Source of the DNA: Pedobacter sp. HDW13 | GTDB lineage: Bacteria; Bacteroidota; Bacteroidia; Sphingobacteriales; Sphingobacteriaceae | Direction: 5' to 3' | Length of the DNA stretch: 64,000 nucleotides | Assembly (NCBI RefSeq): GCF_011303555.1 | Contig: NZ_CP049868.1 | Span: forward strand, 3,224,001 to 3,288,000 | In this document: piece after piece, positions 8,626-18,401 of the stretch | Position numbering within the stretch: the stretch's first letter is position 1 | How the letters are laid out: the number at the start of each line of letters is the position of its first letter | Notes under the pieces: generated by a model | Databases searched by the model: none | The model's input: only the letters and a program-made list of their open reading frames with translations | Told to the model about the DNA's origin: nothing | Translations under genes and position numbers: made by a program

Positions 8626-11439
8626 ATGAGCAAAAAAGAGGCCGAAAAAGATCCGCATAGAAATATTATTATAAAAGGTGCCCGTGTGCACAATCTTAAA
8701 AACATCGATGTGGCCATTCCAAAAAATAAACTGGTAGTGGTAACGGGTATGTCGGGCTCGGGTAAATCTTCGCTCGCATTCGATACTTTGTATGCTGAGG
8801 GGCAACGCCGGTATGTAGAGAGTTTATCGTCGTACGCACGCCAGTTTATGGGCAGGATGAATAAACCCGATGTAGATTATATTAAAGGTATAGCACCAGC
8901 CATTGCCATTGAACAGAAGGTAATTACTTCAAACCCGCGTTCAACAGTAGGTACCTCTACCGAGATTTACGATTACCTGAAGCTGCTTTTTTCGCGGATT
9001 GGTAAAACCATTTCTCCGGTTTCGGGCAAAGAGGTAAAAAAAGATTCGGTAAGTACCGTGGTAGATTATGTAAATGCCATGCCCGAAGATACTACCGTAA
9101 CCATTTTCTGCCCGCTTTATCCGCATAATAACCGCACCATTAAAGAAGAACTGGCCATTTTATTGCAAAAAGGCTTTTTAAGGGTACGTATTAACGATAA
9201 AATTGAAAAGATAGAAGGTGTTTTAGATGATACCGGTTTTAAGGATGTTGAACTAACAGACGATAAAACGGTTCAGATTCTGATTGACCGGATTGTAACC
9301 AACCAGGAAGAAGAAACTTTAAGCCGCCTGGCCGATTCGGCGCAAACCGCTTTTTTTGAAGGTAAGGGCGATTGTTATGTAGAAGCAGAAGGCGAAACCA
9401 AACATTTTAGCGATCGTTTTGAGCTTGATGGTATCCGTTTTGAAGAACCTACACCAAATTTTTTCTCTTTCAACAATCCATATGGTGCCTGTAAACGTTG
9501 CGAAGGTTATGGAAATGTAATTGGGATTGATGAAGATCTGGTTATTCCGGATAAGAGCAAAAGTATTTATGATAATGCCATTGCTCCATGGCGCGGCGAA
9601 AAAATGGGTGTTTGGTTACAGAACTTTGTAAAAGCAGCTCCTAAATTCGATTTTCCGATACACAGATCTTACAGCGCTTTAACCGAAAAGGAGCAACAGG
9701 TATTGTGGACAGGGAATAAATATTTTGAAGGATTGGATGCTTTTTTCAAAGAACTGGAAGAGCAGACCTATAAAATACAGTATCGGGTAATGCTATCGCG
9801 CTACCGCGGAAAAACTACCTGCCCTGATTGTAAAGGCTCGCGCCTGCGCAAAGACGCATCGTATGTTAAGATTGCAGAAAAATCGATTATTGATGTGGTT
9901 TTAATGCCGCTTTCGAAAGCCCTGGTTTTCTTTAATGAATTAAAATTAAGTGTAAACGATGCCAAAATTGCCAAACGTTTGCTGGCCGAAATTGATAACC
10001 GTTTTCTATATCTAAACAATGTTGGTTTGGGTTACCTAACCTTAAACCGTTTGTCGAATACCTTATCGGGCGGAGAATCGCAAAGGATAAACCTGGCAAC
10101 ATCATTAGGCAGTAGCCTGGTAGGCTCTGTTTATGTTTTAGATGAGCCGAGTATTGGTTTGCACCCGCGCGATACCAATAAACTGATTGAGGTTTTACTT
10201 TCTTTGCGGAATGTTGGCAATACCGTTTTGGTAGTTGAGCACGAAGAAGAAATGATGCGTGCAGCCGATCATATTATCGATATTGGCCCGGAGGCAGGTA
10301 CTCATGGTGGTAATCTGGTATTTAGCGGCGATTACGAGGCGATTTTAAAAGATAAAAATAGTTTAACAGGTCGCTATCTGGCCGGTTTGGAGAAAATAGC
10401 CATTCCTACACAGCGCCGCAAATGGAAAGACCACATCCTGATTAAGGGAGCAAGGGAAAACAACTTGCAAAATATCGACGTTAAATTCCCACTTGGGGTG
10501 TTTACCGCAGTGAGTGGTGTTTCTGGCTCTGGAAAAACCAGTTTGGTTAAAAAGATTTTGTATCCCGCATTGCAAAAAGCCATCGGGAATTATGCAGGCG
10601 AACAAACAGGTGCTTACGATGGTATTTTTGGTAACTATGATTTAGTAAGTGGCGTAGAACTGGTTGATCAGAATCCGATTGGGCGCTCGAGTCGTTCTAA
10701 TCCGGTTACTTATGTGAAGGCCTGGGACGATATCCGCGCGTTGTTTTCGGGATTGGCTGCTGCAAAAGCTGCCGGACTGAAGCCTGCTGCTTTCTCGTTT
10801 AACGTAGAAGGTGGCCGTTGCGATGTTTGCCAGGGTGAGGGCGAGGTGAAGATTGAAATGCAGTTTATGGCCGATATTTATCTACCTTGCGAAGCTTGTA
10901 ACGGCAAACGCTTTAAACAACAGGTGTTAGATGTAACTTACAAAGAAAAAAATGTTTCGGAAATTTTAGACATGACCATTGATGAAGCGGTCGATTTCTT
11001 TAAAGACGAACAAAAGATCCTGAATAAGTTAAATCCGCTGGTTGATGTTGGCTTGGGCTACGTGCATTTGGGGCAATCGTCAAACACTTTATCGGGTGGT
11101 GAGGCGCAGCGTATTAAACTGGCTTCGTTCCTGATTAAAGGGAATAATGCCAATAAAACGGTATTTATTTTTGACGAGCCAACCACTGGTTTGCATTTCC
11201 ATGATATTAAAAAACTCTTAAAAGCATTAAATACACTTATTGAACAAGGTAACACCATTTTGGTTATTGAACACAATATGGATATGATTAAATGTGCCGA
11301 TTGGGTGATCGATATTGGCCCCGAAGGTGGTGATGGCGGCGGAAGTGTGGTATTTGAAGGGGTACCCGAAGACCTGGTTAAAGTAGAAAATTCGTACACC
11401 GGAAAATATTTGGCTACGCATTTAAATTTAAATCCATAA
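8626..11439 (+). CDS. uvrA: Excinuclease ABC subunit A
   Basis: Damage-recognition ATPase of nucleotide excision repair, 937 aa, normal length. It has two ABC cassettes: Walker [10 protein letters not shown] at about 42-50 and GVSGSGKTS at about 635-643, with signature motifs [10 protein letters not shown] (first) and [10 protein letters not shown] (second). The zinc modules are intact: CKRCEGYG with CPDCKGS, and [10 protein letters not shown] with CEACNGKRF. The DNA-damage insertion region is present. Bacteroidota often carry more than one uvrA, so this may be one of several copies. The downstream LysE-type gene begins 8 bases after the stop. Confidence 0.97.
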   Translation: MSKKEAEKDPHRNIIIKGARVHNLKNIDVAIPKNKLVVVTGMSGSGKSSLAFDTLYAEGQRRYVESLSSYARQFMGRMNKPDVDYIKGIAPAIAIEQKVITSNPRSTVGTSTEIYDYLKLLFSRIGKTISPVSGKEVKKDSVSTVVDYVNAMPEDTTVTIFCPLYPHNNRTIKEELAILLQKGFLRVRINDKIEKIEGVLDDTGFKDVELTDDKTVQILIDRIVTNQEEETLSRLADSAQTAFFEGKGDCYVEAEGETKHFSDRFELDGIRFEEPTPNFFSFNNPYGACKRCEGYGNVIGIDEDLVIPDKSKSIYDNAIAPWRGEKMGVWLQNFVKAAPKFDFPIHRSYSALTEKEQQVLWTGNKYFEGLDAFFKELEEQTYKIQYRVMLSRYRGKTTCPDCKGSRLRKDASYVKIAEKSIIDVVLMPLSKALVFFNELKLSVNDAKIAKRLLAEIDNRFLYLNNVGLGYLTLNRLSNTLSGGESQRINLATSLGSSLVGSVYVLDEPSIGLHPRDTNKLIEVLLSLRNVGNTVLVVEHEEEMMRAADHIIDIGPEAGTHGGNLVFSGDYEAILKDKNSLTGRYLAGLEKIAIPTQRRKWKDHILIKGARENNLQNIDVKFPLGVFTAVSGVSGSGKTSLVKKILYPALQKAIGNYAGEQTGAYDGIFGNYDLVSGVELVDQNPIGRSSRSNPVTYVKAWDDIRALFSGLAAAKAAGLKPAAFSFNVEGGRCDVCQGEGEVKIEMQFMADIYLPCEACNGKRFKQQVLDVTYKEKNVSEILDMTIDEAVDFFKDEQKILNKLNPLVDVGLGYVHLGQSSNTLSGGEAQRIKLASFLIKGNNANKTVFIFDEPTTGLHFHDIKKLLKALNTLIEQGNTILVIEHNMDMIKCADWVIDIGPEGGDGGGSVVFEGVPEDLVKVENSYTGKYLATHLNLNP

Positions 11440-11447
11440 TTTCGGCA

Positions 11448-12101
11448 ATGCTTTTTCTAACGTTTTTCATAGGCATTATCCTTAACGCTATGGGGTATAT
11501 CCCTCCGGGCAACATCAATCTCACTGTTGCACAGCTGGCCATTAACAAGGGCATGCGACAGGTTTGGTATTTTATTTTGTCTTTCTCTTGTGTAGAGGTG
11601 TTTTTTACTTTTGGTATGATGCGCTTTGCCAGATGGGCCATGAGCGATATTAACCCGAATGAGGCAGTTAGCGAAGTACGCCTGAGTACTTTGGTAGATT
11701 GCTTTATGATTGTGATGTTTTTAGTAATGGGTACAATTACCTGGAAAAACCGGAAGAAAGTACCTAAAACCAGCAATAAAAAAGAAGATAAACGGAGTGG
11801 CAGTGTGCTTTACGGATTAATTTTAGGGATACTTAATCCTGTTCAGATTCCATTCTGGTTGTTTTTTGGCAACTACGTTATTCTACACCAATGGATTCAA
11901 ACGGATTACCTTTCACTGGTAATTTTCAGTTTAGGCTCGGGTGTGGGCTCTACACTTGCACTTTATTTGTATGCACACTTTGCTACCTACATTCAGGAAA
12001 AATTTGCGCTAAGCAGCTTAATCATTAATAAATCTATCGCCATATTTTTATTTGCACTGGCGGGGTACTTAATGGTGAAGCAAGCGATTGTTATTTTTTA
12101 A
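11448..12101 (+). CDS. LysE-type amino acid/metabolite exporter
   Basis: 217-residue membrane protein with about six hydrophobic segments. The N-terminal segment MGYIPPGNINLTVAQLAINKG carries the PPGPxN-like motif of LysE/RhtB exporters, and ILGILNPVQIPFWLFF is the second family landmark. It would export a basic amino acid or related metabolite across the inner membrane; the substrate is not readable. It follows uvrA closely and is ended by a good terminator, so it may be co-transcribed with uvrA. Confidence 0.75.
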   Translation: MLFLTFFIGIILNAMGYIPPGNINLTVAQLAINKGMRQVWYFILSFSCVEVFFTFGMMRFARWAMSDINPNEAVSEVRLSTLVDCFMIVMFLVMGTITWKNRKKVPKTSNKKEDKRSGSVLYGLILGILNPVQIPFWLFFGNYVILHQWIQTDYLSLVIFSLGSGVGSTLALYLYAHFATYIQEKFALSSLIINKSIAIFLFALAGYLMVKQAIVIF

Positions 12102-12110
12102 GATAAATGG

Positions 12111-12134
12111 GTCTGCATTTCGCAGACTTTTTTT
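12111..12134 (+). terminator. Rho-independent terminator after the LysE-type gene
   Basis: Stem GTCTGC (12111-12116) and GCAGAC (12122-12127), five-base loop ATTTC, followed by seven T (12128-12134). Confidence 0.85.
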
Positions 12135-12148
12135 ATGTTTTAGAACTT

Positions 12149-12386
12149 AGCCACGGTATACACGGATTATTATTCATAGCCTGCAAAACTCATCAGCGAA
12201 ATTTGCGTAATCAGTGGGAAACCTGTGTAATTGTCCCGCAGATTTAAGGAGATAGACGCAGATTTTTATTTTCTTTAATTATATAACAAGCCACGGATGC
12301 ACGGAAATACCCGGATTGTTTTCATAGCGATGGTGTGCATAGTTGGGAATATTCATCAGCGGAATCTATGTAATCAGTAAGAAACT
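12149..12386. repeat. Two diverged copies of an intergenic repeat
   Basis: Copy 1 (about 12149-12223) and copy 2 (about 12289-12386) share an ordered set of words: AGCCACGG followed by CACGGA, then TTCATAGC, then CATCAGCG-AAT-TGTAATCAGT with GAAAC. Between them are two GCAGATTT words (12238-12246 and about 12258-12266). The copies differ by substitutions and an insertion in the middle. No ORF spans this 380-base gap. It looks like decayed dispersed repeat DNA. Confidence 0.55.
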
Positions 12387-12521
12387 GTCTTAGCCATAGC
12401 CTTTGTTATAAAATTGATACAGTAATACGCTGCGCTTAACCCAAACATAACATTAAATTTATGTTTAAGAAGTCCTGCCAAGCTAATATTGGACTTTATT
12501 ACAAAACATATTTTCATCCTT

Positions 12522-13364
12522 ATGTCTAACAGACGGTTTTTTCTAAAAAGTGGTCTGGCTGCTGCAGTAGTTGCCGGTTTATCGCCAGTTCTCCCTTCAT
12601 TCGCTGAAGAAAACAATATTCCAGCCAGATCGGGTAAAGCACCAAAACTTCGTTTCGCAATCGCATCCGATGGTCACTACGGACAACCGGGAACTGAGTT
12701 TAAGCTGCATCACGAAAATATTGTAAAATGGCTTAACCAATCGCACGAGCAAAATCCGCTGGATTTAGTAATTATAAATGGCGATTTGGTACATGATAGA
12801 CCCGAATTGTTGAAAGAAGTTAAAAAGGATTATTACGATCGTTTAAAAGTTCCTTTTTATGCGGTGCCGGGTAACCACGATCATGCCGATACTCAGCTCT
12901 GGAAATCGGTTTTTGGTTACGAGGATAACTTTTCTTTCGAAAAAAACGGCGTAGGTTTTGTTTTGGCCAATACCTCTGATACTAAGGGAGCCTATCTCTG
13001 CCCGAACAACGATTTTTTAAAGCAGGAATTAGAAAAGTTTAAGGATTTAAAAACGGTTTTTGTGGTATTGCACATTCCACCACATTTCTGGGTACCCGAA
13101 AGCCCCTTTGTAGAATGTCCGGATACCATTAAACTTTTGCACAGCTATGCTAATGTAAAAGCTGTATTTCATGGCCACGACCATAGTTTAGATGCTGTTT
13201 TTTATACCAATAAGCTACCACATTTTTTCGATGCGCACATAGGTGGCAATTGGGGTACCGCTTATAAAGGTTACCGGATTGTAGAGGTTGATGAAAATGA
13301 TAAGATTAAAACTTTTCAGGTAAATGCAAGTGGAACGCCTTTATTAAATGAAACCAAATTATAA
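12522..13364 (+). CDS. Tat-exported metallophosphoesterase
   Basis: 280-residue calcineurin-like phosphoesterase. A twin-arginine signal (NRRFFLKSG followed by a hydrophobic stretch) predicts folded export. The metal ligands are in order: ASDGHYG, NGDLVHDRPE, PGNHDHAD, LHIPPHFW and HGHDHSLD, the signature of a binuclear metal site. The ATG at 12522 puts the twin arginine at residues 4-5; the frame opens at a TTG at 12489 that is less likely. Substrate is unknown. It heads a co-directional set with the barrel-like protein and the YncE/phosphoesterase fusion (gaps of 17 and 18 bases), suggesting a periplasmic phosphate-ester function. Confidence 0.88.
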   Translation: MSNRRFFLKSGLAAAVVAGLSPVLPSFAEENNIPARSGKAPKLRFAIASDGHYGQPGTEFKLHHENIVKWLNQSHEQNPLDLVIINGDLVHDRPELLKEVKKDYYDRLKVPFYAVPGNHDHADTQLWKSVFGYEDNFSFEKNGVGFVLANTSDTKGAYLCPNNDFLKQELEKFKDLKTVFVVLHIPPHFWVPESPFVECPDTIKLLHSYANVKAVFHGHDHSLDAVFYTNKLPHFFDAHIGGNWGTAYKGYRIVEVDENDKIKTFQVNASGTPLLNETKL

Positions 13365-13381
13365 AGCTTCGGCATCTTAAA

Positions 13382-14221
13382 ATGAAAAAAATATTCTTTG
13401 CAGCTATTCTTGCTGCATTTGCACTTCAGGGCTCTGCTCAGAACCAAACAACCGTTAACCCCGCATTAAAAACAGGTAACGAAGCTGCACAACCCTTTCT
13501 GTTTACCGTAAATACCCTTACCGCCGAAAACCCACGCTGGAATATTCATTATTCGGGTAGTTATGGCGAGCGTACAAACGGGCAATTCGGTTACGATGGT
13601 TTAGGGCAACAATTTGGTGTTAAGGGTTATTTAGGTAGCCGTTTAACGCTTTATGCTACGGCAGCACTGGGCTTTGCCAATGGTGGGGGCGTTGCTTCTG
13701 CAGAGCAGGCTGAGGTAATCAGAGATTTAATTGGTGGCAAGGGTATTTCGGGCTTTAGGCTGGGTGCAGGTTTGGGCTTAAGCCGCGACTGGTCTAATAC
13801 CGGATCGGCCATAAGCCGGATTACAGCTGCATTCGATCGGACCAACTGGCGGATGGCTGGTAATTTGCGATTTGAAAAAGCTTTTGATAAAACCCGGGAT
13901 AAGCTTGATTTTATTACCAGCATTGGTTTTCAGCACCGTGTTTCACATGCTTTATATTTAGGTTTCGAAGCCCTTGGGCAGGATTTGGAAGGTTTCTGGG
14001 AGAAAGATGAAGCAGAAGGAGGGGCAAAACTGTTAATCGGCCCATCCATTAATCTTGAGCCCAACCACAGTAAACTTTCGTTTTCTATTTCGGGAGGTCC
14101 GGTATTTTACGGTACTCGCAGCCAGGTTACCTCGCCTGCAGCTATACGCGAAATTGGGAACGTAGCATCAGGCAATGGCTATAGCATCAGGGCTTTGGTT
14201 AACTTTAATCTCCACCGGTAA
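13382..14221 (+). CDS. Secreted, probable outer-membrane barrel protein
   Basis: 279 residues with signal peptide MKKIFFAAILAAFALQGSAQ. The mature part alternates glycine and aromatic residues across many short strands (IHYSGSYGERTNGQFGYDGLGQQFG; LYATAALGFANGGG; LRLGAG-like GFRLGAGLGLS) and ends in a strand rich in aromatics (YSIRALVNFNLHR), consistent with an outer-membrane barrel of 8-12 strands. No enzyme motif is seen. It lies between two phosphoesterases, so it could be their outer-membrane partner; that is positional inference. Confidence 0.6.
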   Translation: MKKIFFAAILAAFALQGSAQNQTTVNPALKTGNEAAQPFLFTVNTLTAENPRWNIHYSGSYGERTNGQFGYDGLGQQFGVKGYLGSRLTLYATAALGFANGGGVASAEQAEVIRDLIGGKGISGFRLGAGLGLSRDWSNTGSAISRITAAFDRTNWRMAGNLRFEKAFDKTRDKLDFITSIGFQHRVSHALYLGFEALGQDLEGFWEKDEAEGGAKLLIGPSINLEPNHSKLSFSISGGPVFYGTRSQVTSPAAIREIGNVASGNGYSIRALVNFNLHR

Positions 14222-14239
14222 TTTTTTACAATCAAAACA

Positions 14240-16681
14240 ATGAAAAAATCATATATCCTTATTCTTTTTAGTTTGTTGCTGGTACAACAAGGCTTTGCAC
14301 AATGGCCCGGTAAAAACGAAACCACCCAACAAATTTTATTGCCTAATGGCTGGAAATTAAGTCCGGCCGGCCATTCTGTGCAACTGGGCGATTTACCTTT
14401 AAACATGCAGCTTAGTGCTTCGGGTAAATACCTGGCCATTACCAACAACGGTCAGAGTACACAATCGCTACAGCTTATAGATCCTAAAACCGAGCAAATT
14501 ATAGATGAAAAGGTCCTGGCCAAATCGTGGTACGGAATTGCCTTTAGTAAAGATGAAAAACACCTGTATGCTTCAGGCGGTAACGACAACTGGATTCTGG
14601 ATTTTAACATAGAAAACAATAAGCTTGGCAAGAGTGATACAATTGTTCTGGGCGAAGTTTGGCCAAAGGGAAAAATATGCCCTGCCGGAATTGTGGTAAA
14701 CAAGAATAACAGCAAACTATTCACTGTTACCAAAGAAGACAGCGCACTATATATTATCGATCCGGCGGCAAAAAAGATACTAAAGCGGGTTCAGCTCCCG
14801 GCCATTGCCTACAGCTGCGCATTGGCTGCCGATGAACAGAAGTTGTATGTTTCACTTTGGGGCGGAAAAGCAGTAGCTATTGTCGATTTGTTAACTGAAA
14901 GCATTACCCAGAGCATCCCGGTTGGCGACCATCCTAATGAGCTTTTGCTCAACAAAAAGGGAAATATCCTGTATGTTGCCAATGCAAACGACAATACAGT
15001 CTCGGTAGTTAATACGCTTACCAATAAAGTAACCGAAACCATTTCTACTACACTTTATGCCACACAGTTAACTGGTTCAACCACTAACGGTCTGGCCCTG
15101 AGTAATAATGAAAAAACCTTATACATTGCCAATGCCGATAACAATTGTTTGGCAGTTTTTGATGTAAGTAAACCGGGGGTGAGCCAAAGCCAGGGTTTTA
15201 TACCTGTAGGCTGGTACCCAACCAGTGTTAAAGTTTTAGGTACAAAAGTTTTGGTAACCAATGGTAAAGGTAATACATCTATGGCTAACCCGAAAGGGCC
15301 GCAACCGGTTTCGAAAGTAGATAACAGCGATTATCATATGGGTAGTACCGCCAATAGCCGGTTGCAGTACATTGCCGGACTGTTTAAAGGTACTTTATCT
15401 TTTATCGATGCACCAAAACCCGAGCAGTTAAAAATATATACCAAACAGGTTTATGCCAATACACCTTTCAGCGATAAAAGAACAATAACTGCCGATGGTG
15501 AAGCTGGAAACCCAATTCCCAGAAAACAAGGTGAAAAATCGCCCATAAAACACGTTTTCTACATTATAAAAGAAAACAGGACTTATGATCAGGTACTGGG
15601 CGACATTAAAAAAGGTAATGGCGATTCTACGTTAACGCTTTTCGGCCGAAAAGTAACCCCCAACCAGCATGCTTTAGCCGAGAATTACGTATTGCTCGAT
15701 AATTTTTATGTAGATGCGGAGGTTAGTGCCGATGGACACAACTGGAGTATGGCAGCCTATGCAACCGATGTGGTAGAAAAAACCTGGCCCACCAGTTATG
15801 GTGCACGTGGAGGCAGTACCACTTTCGAGGGTGGCAGGCCTGTTACCTACCCAAAAGGAGGCTTTATCTGGGATTATTGCCAAAGAGCTGGAATAAGTTA
15901 CCGCAGTTATGGCGAATTTGGTTCGTACGGTAAAGCCAATATTAAATCGTTGCAAGGGCACATGTGTCCTGCTTCTCCGGGCTTTGATATGGATATTAAA
16001 GATCAGGTACGGGTAGATGCCTGGGAGCACGATTTCGATTCGTTACTTGTTGCCGGAGCAGTACCACAATTTAGTACTTTACGCATTTCAAACGATCATA
16101 CCAGCGGACAAAAGAAAGGTAAATATTCACCTCAGGCCGCGGTTGCCGATAACGATTTAGCTGTTGGCCGTATTTTGGAGCACCTTTCGCATAGTAAAGT
16201 GTGGAACGAATCGGTTGTATTTATTTTAGAAGATGATGCGCAAAACGGACCAGACCACGTAGATGCACACCGCTCGCCGGCTTATGTAATTGGACCATAT
16301 GTAAAAAGAAATGCGGTAGTGCATACCATGTATTCTACCTCGGGCTTTTTGCGTACCATGGAGCTGATTTTAGGCTTGCCACCCATGAGCCAGTACGATG
16401 CAGGGGCAATGCCTTTGTACGAATGTTTTACTGCCAAGCCCGATTTTACTCCTTATAATGTATTGCAACCTTTTATTAATTTAGATACCCGGAATGTAGC
16501 TGTTAACGAAAGCAGCAGACGATCAGAATTCTTCAATTTTGCAAAAGAAGATGCTGCACCCGATTTAGATTTAAACGAAGTGGTGTGGAAATCGGTTAAG
16601 GGAGAGCAATCGGTAATGCCTGCACCAAAACGGAGTGCTTTTGTTATCCTCGAAAAGAAGAAAAAAGACGGCGATGATTAA
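14240..16681 (+). CDS. YncE-like beta-propeller fused to phosphoesterase
   Basis: 813 residues with signal peptide MKKSYILILFSLLLVQQGFAQ. About residues 45-380 are YVTN/YncE propeller repeats (ILYVANANDNTVSVVN; TLYIANADNNCLAVFD). About 420-760 is an alkaline-phosphatase-superfamily phosphoesterase, with VFYIIKENRTYDQVLGD (the first metal region) and FILEDDAQNGPDHVDAHRSP (the second metal region, D/H ligands). Such fusions are recurrent in Bacteroidota. It would act in the periplasm or at the surface on phosphate esters, with the propeller for binding. It shares a transcript with the two genes upstream and is closed by a very long terminator hairpin. Confidence 0.85.
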   Translation: MKKSYILILFSLLLVQQGFAQWPGKNETTQQILLPNGWKLSPAGHSVQLGDLPLNMQLSASGKYLAITNNGQSTQSLQLIDPKTEQIIDEKVLAKSWYGIAFSKDEKHLYASGGNDNWILDFNIENNKLGKSDTIVLGEVWPKGKICPAGIVVNKNNSKLFTVTKEDSALYIIDPAAKKILKRVQLPAIAYSCALAADEQKLYVSLWGGKAVAIVDLLTESITQSIPVGDHPNELLLNKKGNILYVANANDNTVSVVNTLTNKVTETISTTLYATQLTGSTTNGLALSNNEKTLYIANADNNCLAVFDVSKPGVSQSQGFIPVGWYPTSVKVLGTKVLVTNGKGNTSMANPKGPQPVSKVDNSDYHMGSTANSRLQYIAGLFKGTLSFIDAPKPEQLKIYTKQVYANTPFSDKRTITADGEAGNPIPRKQGEKSPIKHVFYIIKENRTYDQVLGDIKKGNGDSTLTLFGRKVTPNQHALAENYVLLDNFYVDAEVSADGHNWSMAAYATDVVEKTWPTSYGARGGSTTFEGGRPVTYPKGGFIWDYCQRAGISYRSYGEFGSYGKANIKSLQGHMCPASPGFDMDIKDQVRVDAWEHDFDSLLVAGAVPQFSTLRISNDHTSGQKKGKYSPQAAVADNDLAVGRILEHLSHSKVWNESVVFILEDDAQNGPDHVDAHRSPAYVIGPYVKRNAVVHTMYSTSGFLRTMELILGLPPMSQYDAGAMPLYECFTAKPDFTPYNVLQPFINLDTRNVAVNESSRRSEFFNFAKEDAAPDLDLNEVVWKSVKGEQSVMPAPKRSAFVILEKKKKDGDD

Positions 16682-16735
16682 CATACACAAAAAGGCAATT
16701 TTCAGATCGAAAATTGCCTTTTTGTGTATGTTTTT
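16682..16735. terminator. Strong terminator after the YncE fusion
   Basis: A perfect 22-bp stem, 16682-16703 with 16709-16730, five-base loop AGATC, followed by TTTTT (16731-16735). The A-rich 5' arm could also act on the opposite strand for msrA, which ends 33 bases further on. Confidence 0.9.
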
Positions 16736-16762
16736 GAATTCAACTCTACACTCCAAACTAAT

Positions 16763-17251
16763 CTACAGCTTCCAATCAGGTCTTTCGAAATGGCAGGTAT
16801 AACCATAAGGGTTTTTCTGTAAATAATCCTGATGATCTTCTTCTGCATTCCAGAAATCAGTTTCAGGCACTACTTCAGTTACTACTTTTCCAGGCCATAT
16901 GCCCGAGGCATCCATTTCGGCAATTAGTGTTTTAGCAGTTTCTTCCTGTGCAGCATTGGCAAAAAATATGGCCGAGCGGTAAGAAGTACCCAAATCATTT
17001 CCTTGTCTGTTACGTGTTGTAGGATCGTGGATCTGGAAAAAATATTCTAGTAATTTACGGTATGATAAAATTGTTGGATCAAAAGTAATCTCAATGCCTT
17101 CAGCATGTGTTCCGTGGTTCCGGTAAGTAGCGTTTGGCACATCCCCTCCGGTATATCCAACTACAGTCGAAATTACACCTGGGTAATGGCGAAACAATTC
17201 TTCTACTCCCCAAAAACAACCGCCAGCAAGAATGGCTTTTTCAGTATTCAT
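16763..17251 (-). CDS. msrA: Peptide-methionine (S)-S-oxide reductase
   Basis: Repairs S-epimers of oxidised methionine in proteins. The catalytic motif GGCFWGVEE has its cysteine at residue 12, and the family segments [14 protein letters not shown] and [12 protein letters not shown]-like ([13 protein letters not shown]) are present. It ends HFERPDWKL with no C-terminal resolving-cysteine tail and no MsrB fusion. I start at the ATG ending at 17251 ([11 protein letters not shown]); the longer open frame to 17413 is not homologous. Length 162 aa is normal. There is no signal peptide, so it is cytoplasmic. Confidence 0.96.
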   Translation of the reverse strand: MNTEKAILAGGCFWGVEELFRHYPGVISTVVGYTGGDVPNATYRNHGTHAEGIEITFDPTILSYRKLLEYFFQIHDPTTRNRQGNDLGTSYRSAIFFANAAQEETAKTLIAEMDASGIWPGKVVTEVVPETDFWNAEEDHQDYLQKNPYGYTCHFERPDWKL

Positions 17252-17341
17252 ATATCTTTCCTTTTTGTGTAGAATAAAGATACGGTGAAGATGTGTAAAA
17301 GGAAAGTAAAGATGAAGTGAGCCGGGCTTATCGGTTCTTCG

Positions 17342-17365
17342 GCGGTTGGTGAGGGCACCGACCGC
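17342..17365. repeat. REP-like palindrome with GGTG/CACC core (1)
   Basis: Ten-base stem GCGGTTGGTG (17342-17351) with CACCGACCGC (17356-17365), one G-T pair, loop AGGG. It belongs to a family of four similar hairpins in this window. Confidence 0.55.
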
Positions 17366-17469
17366 TGGCGTAAAGTTTTGCCCGTTTTTTTTGTGACATT
17401 TTTTTAGGCACAATAAATATTGTCACTAAAGTTCTGAGTGGTTAAAATAAAATATGGTAAGTATCCTAT

Positions 17470-17491
17470 CGGTTGGTGTCTTCACCAACCG
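17470..17491. repeat. REP-like palindrome with GGTG/CACC core (2)
   Basis: Nine-base perfect stem CGGTTGGTG (17470-17478) with CACCAACCG (17483-17491), loop TCTT. On the other strand the loop is AAGA, so it is in inverted orientation to element 1, 104 bases away. Confidence 0.55.
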
Positions 17492-17521
17492 AAATAGAGG
17501 AGTATCGTTTTGCAGAGAGCG

Positions 17522-18397
17522 CTACTTGTCCCAGCTAAAATCCATAAAACTTACATTGTTTTTGCGCGAAGAACTTACCGCAATGCCCTTTTCGGCCCTA
17601 TCAGTAAAAGTAAAACCTTCCAGTTCATCTGGCTTATCGGTATCTATTACACTTAAAACAGCCTCGTGCCCGGTGGCAATTGATTTTTCCAGATCGAGGA
17701 ACGTTAACCGCCATTTCCGCCCCTCAACCTGGTTTTGAATCAATACCAATATGCCTTTACTTTCTATCCAGTGCAGGTTTTGCACCCAGGGCGAGCAGGT
17801 AAATTTTTGAACTACCACACCGCTTTCGCTGGTTTTAGTGGCTTTGGCCAATGCTTGCGGGTTTAACAAGCGAACCTCGTTGGCTTTGTTGCCGTAATCG
17901 GCTGTGGCAACAAACCATTTGCCCTTATATTTAACATATTCGGGCCGTGCTCCCTGTATGCAGGCATCATCGTCGATAGTTTTAAGCAAATTGCCGTCTA
18001 ATGTTCCGGTTTTTAAAAACCCATCCCAGTTAATGCAATTAATTACGGCTTTCCACAACGTTCCTGCCTCATTTTGCCTTACCGAGTTACCCACAAAAGT
18101 GGGCAATCCCTTGTGGTGCGCTATCCCTGTAGGGTGTTTAATCATATTTTCGCCTTTTATGGTAAAGCGGTATTCTTTATGCTGATAGCTTAACGAATCT
18201 TTTTGAAGTTTAAACTCGCGCATTACGCCAACCTCACGGTCGCCGTACAGGAAATAGCTTCCGTTCTGGTAGGTAATACCCTGGCAGGCACCTAGCGAAT
18301 CTACCGTGATGTTTTTGGCGATTTTGCCATCAGTTTTACCAGTTCTGGCTACAAAAAACATTACCAGCAGCAGCAATATCGGATTTAAAGTTTTCAT
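17522..18397 (-). CDS. Secreted protein of unknown function, possible propeller
   Basis: 291 residues with an N-terminal hydrophobic signal (MKTLNPILLLLVMFFVARTG). It contains repeated short strand-like units (GITYQNGSYFLYGDREVG; WVQNLHWIESKGILVLIQNQ; LEGFTFTDRAEKGIAVSSS) suggesting a beta-propeller-like fold, but I see no catalytic motif and do not recognise the family. The gap to the upstream YdcF-like gene is four bases, so the two form an operon. Its stop is followed by the REP-like hairpins. Confidence 0.55.
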   Translation of the reverse strand: MKTLNPILLLLVMFFVARTGKTDGKIAKNITVDSLGACQGITYQNGSYFLYGDREVGVMREFKLQKDSLSYQHKEYRFTIKGENMIKHPTGIAHHKGLPTFVGNSVRQNEAGTLWKAVINCINWDGFLKTGTLDGNLLKTIDDDACIQGARPEYVKYKGKWFVATADYGNKANEVRLLNPQALAKATKTSESGVVVQKFTCSPWVQNLHWIESKGILVLIQNQVEGRKWRLTFLDLEKSIATGHEAVLSVIDTDKPDELEGFTFTDRAEKGIAVSSSRKNNVSFMDFSWDK

Positions 18398-18401
18398 TGG
18401 C

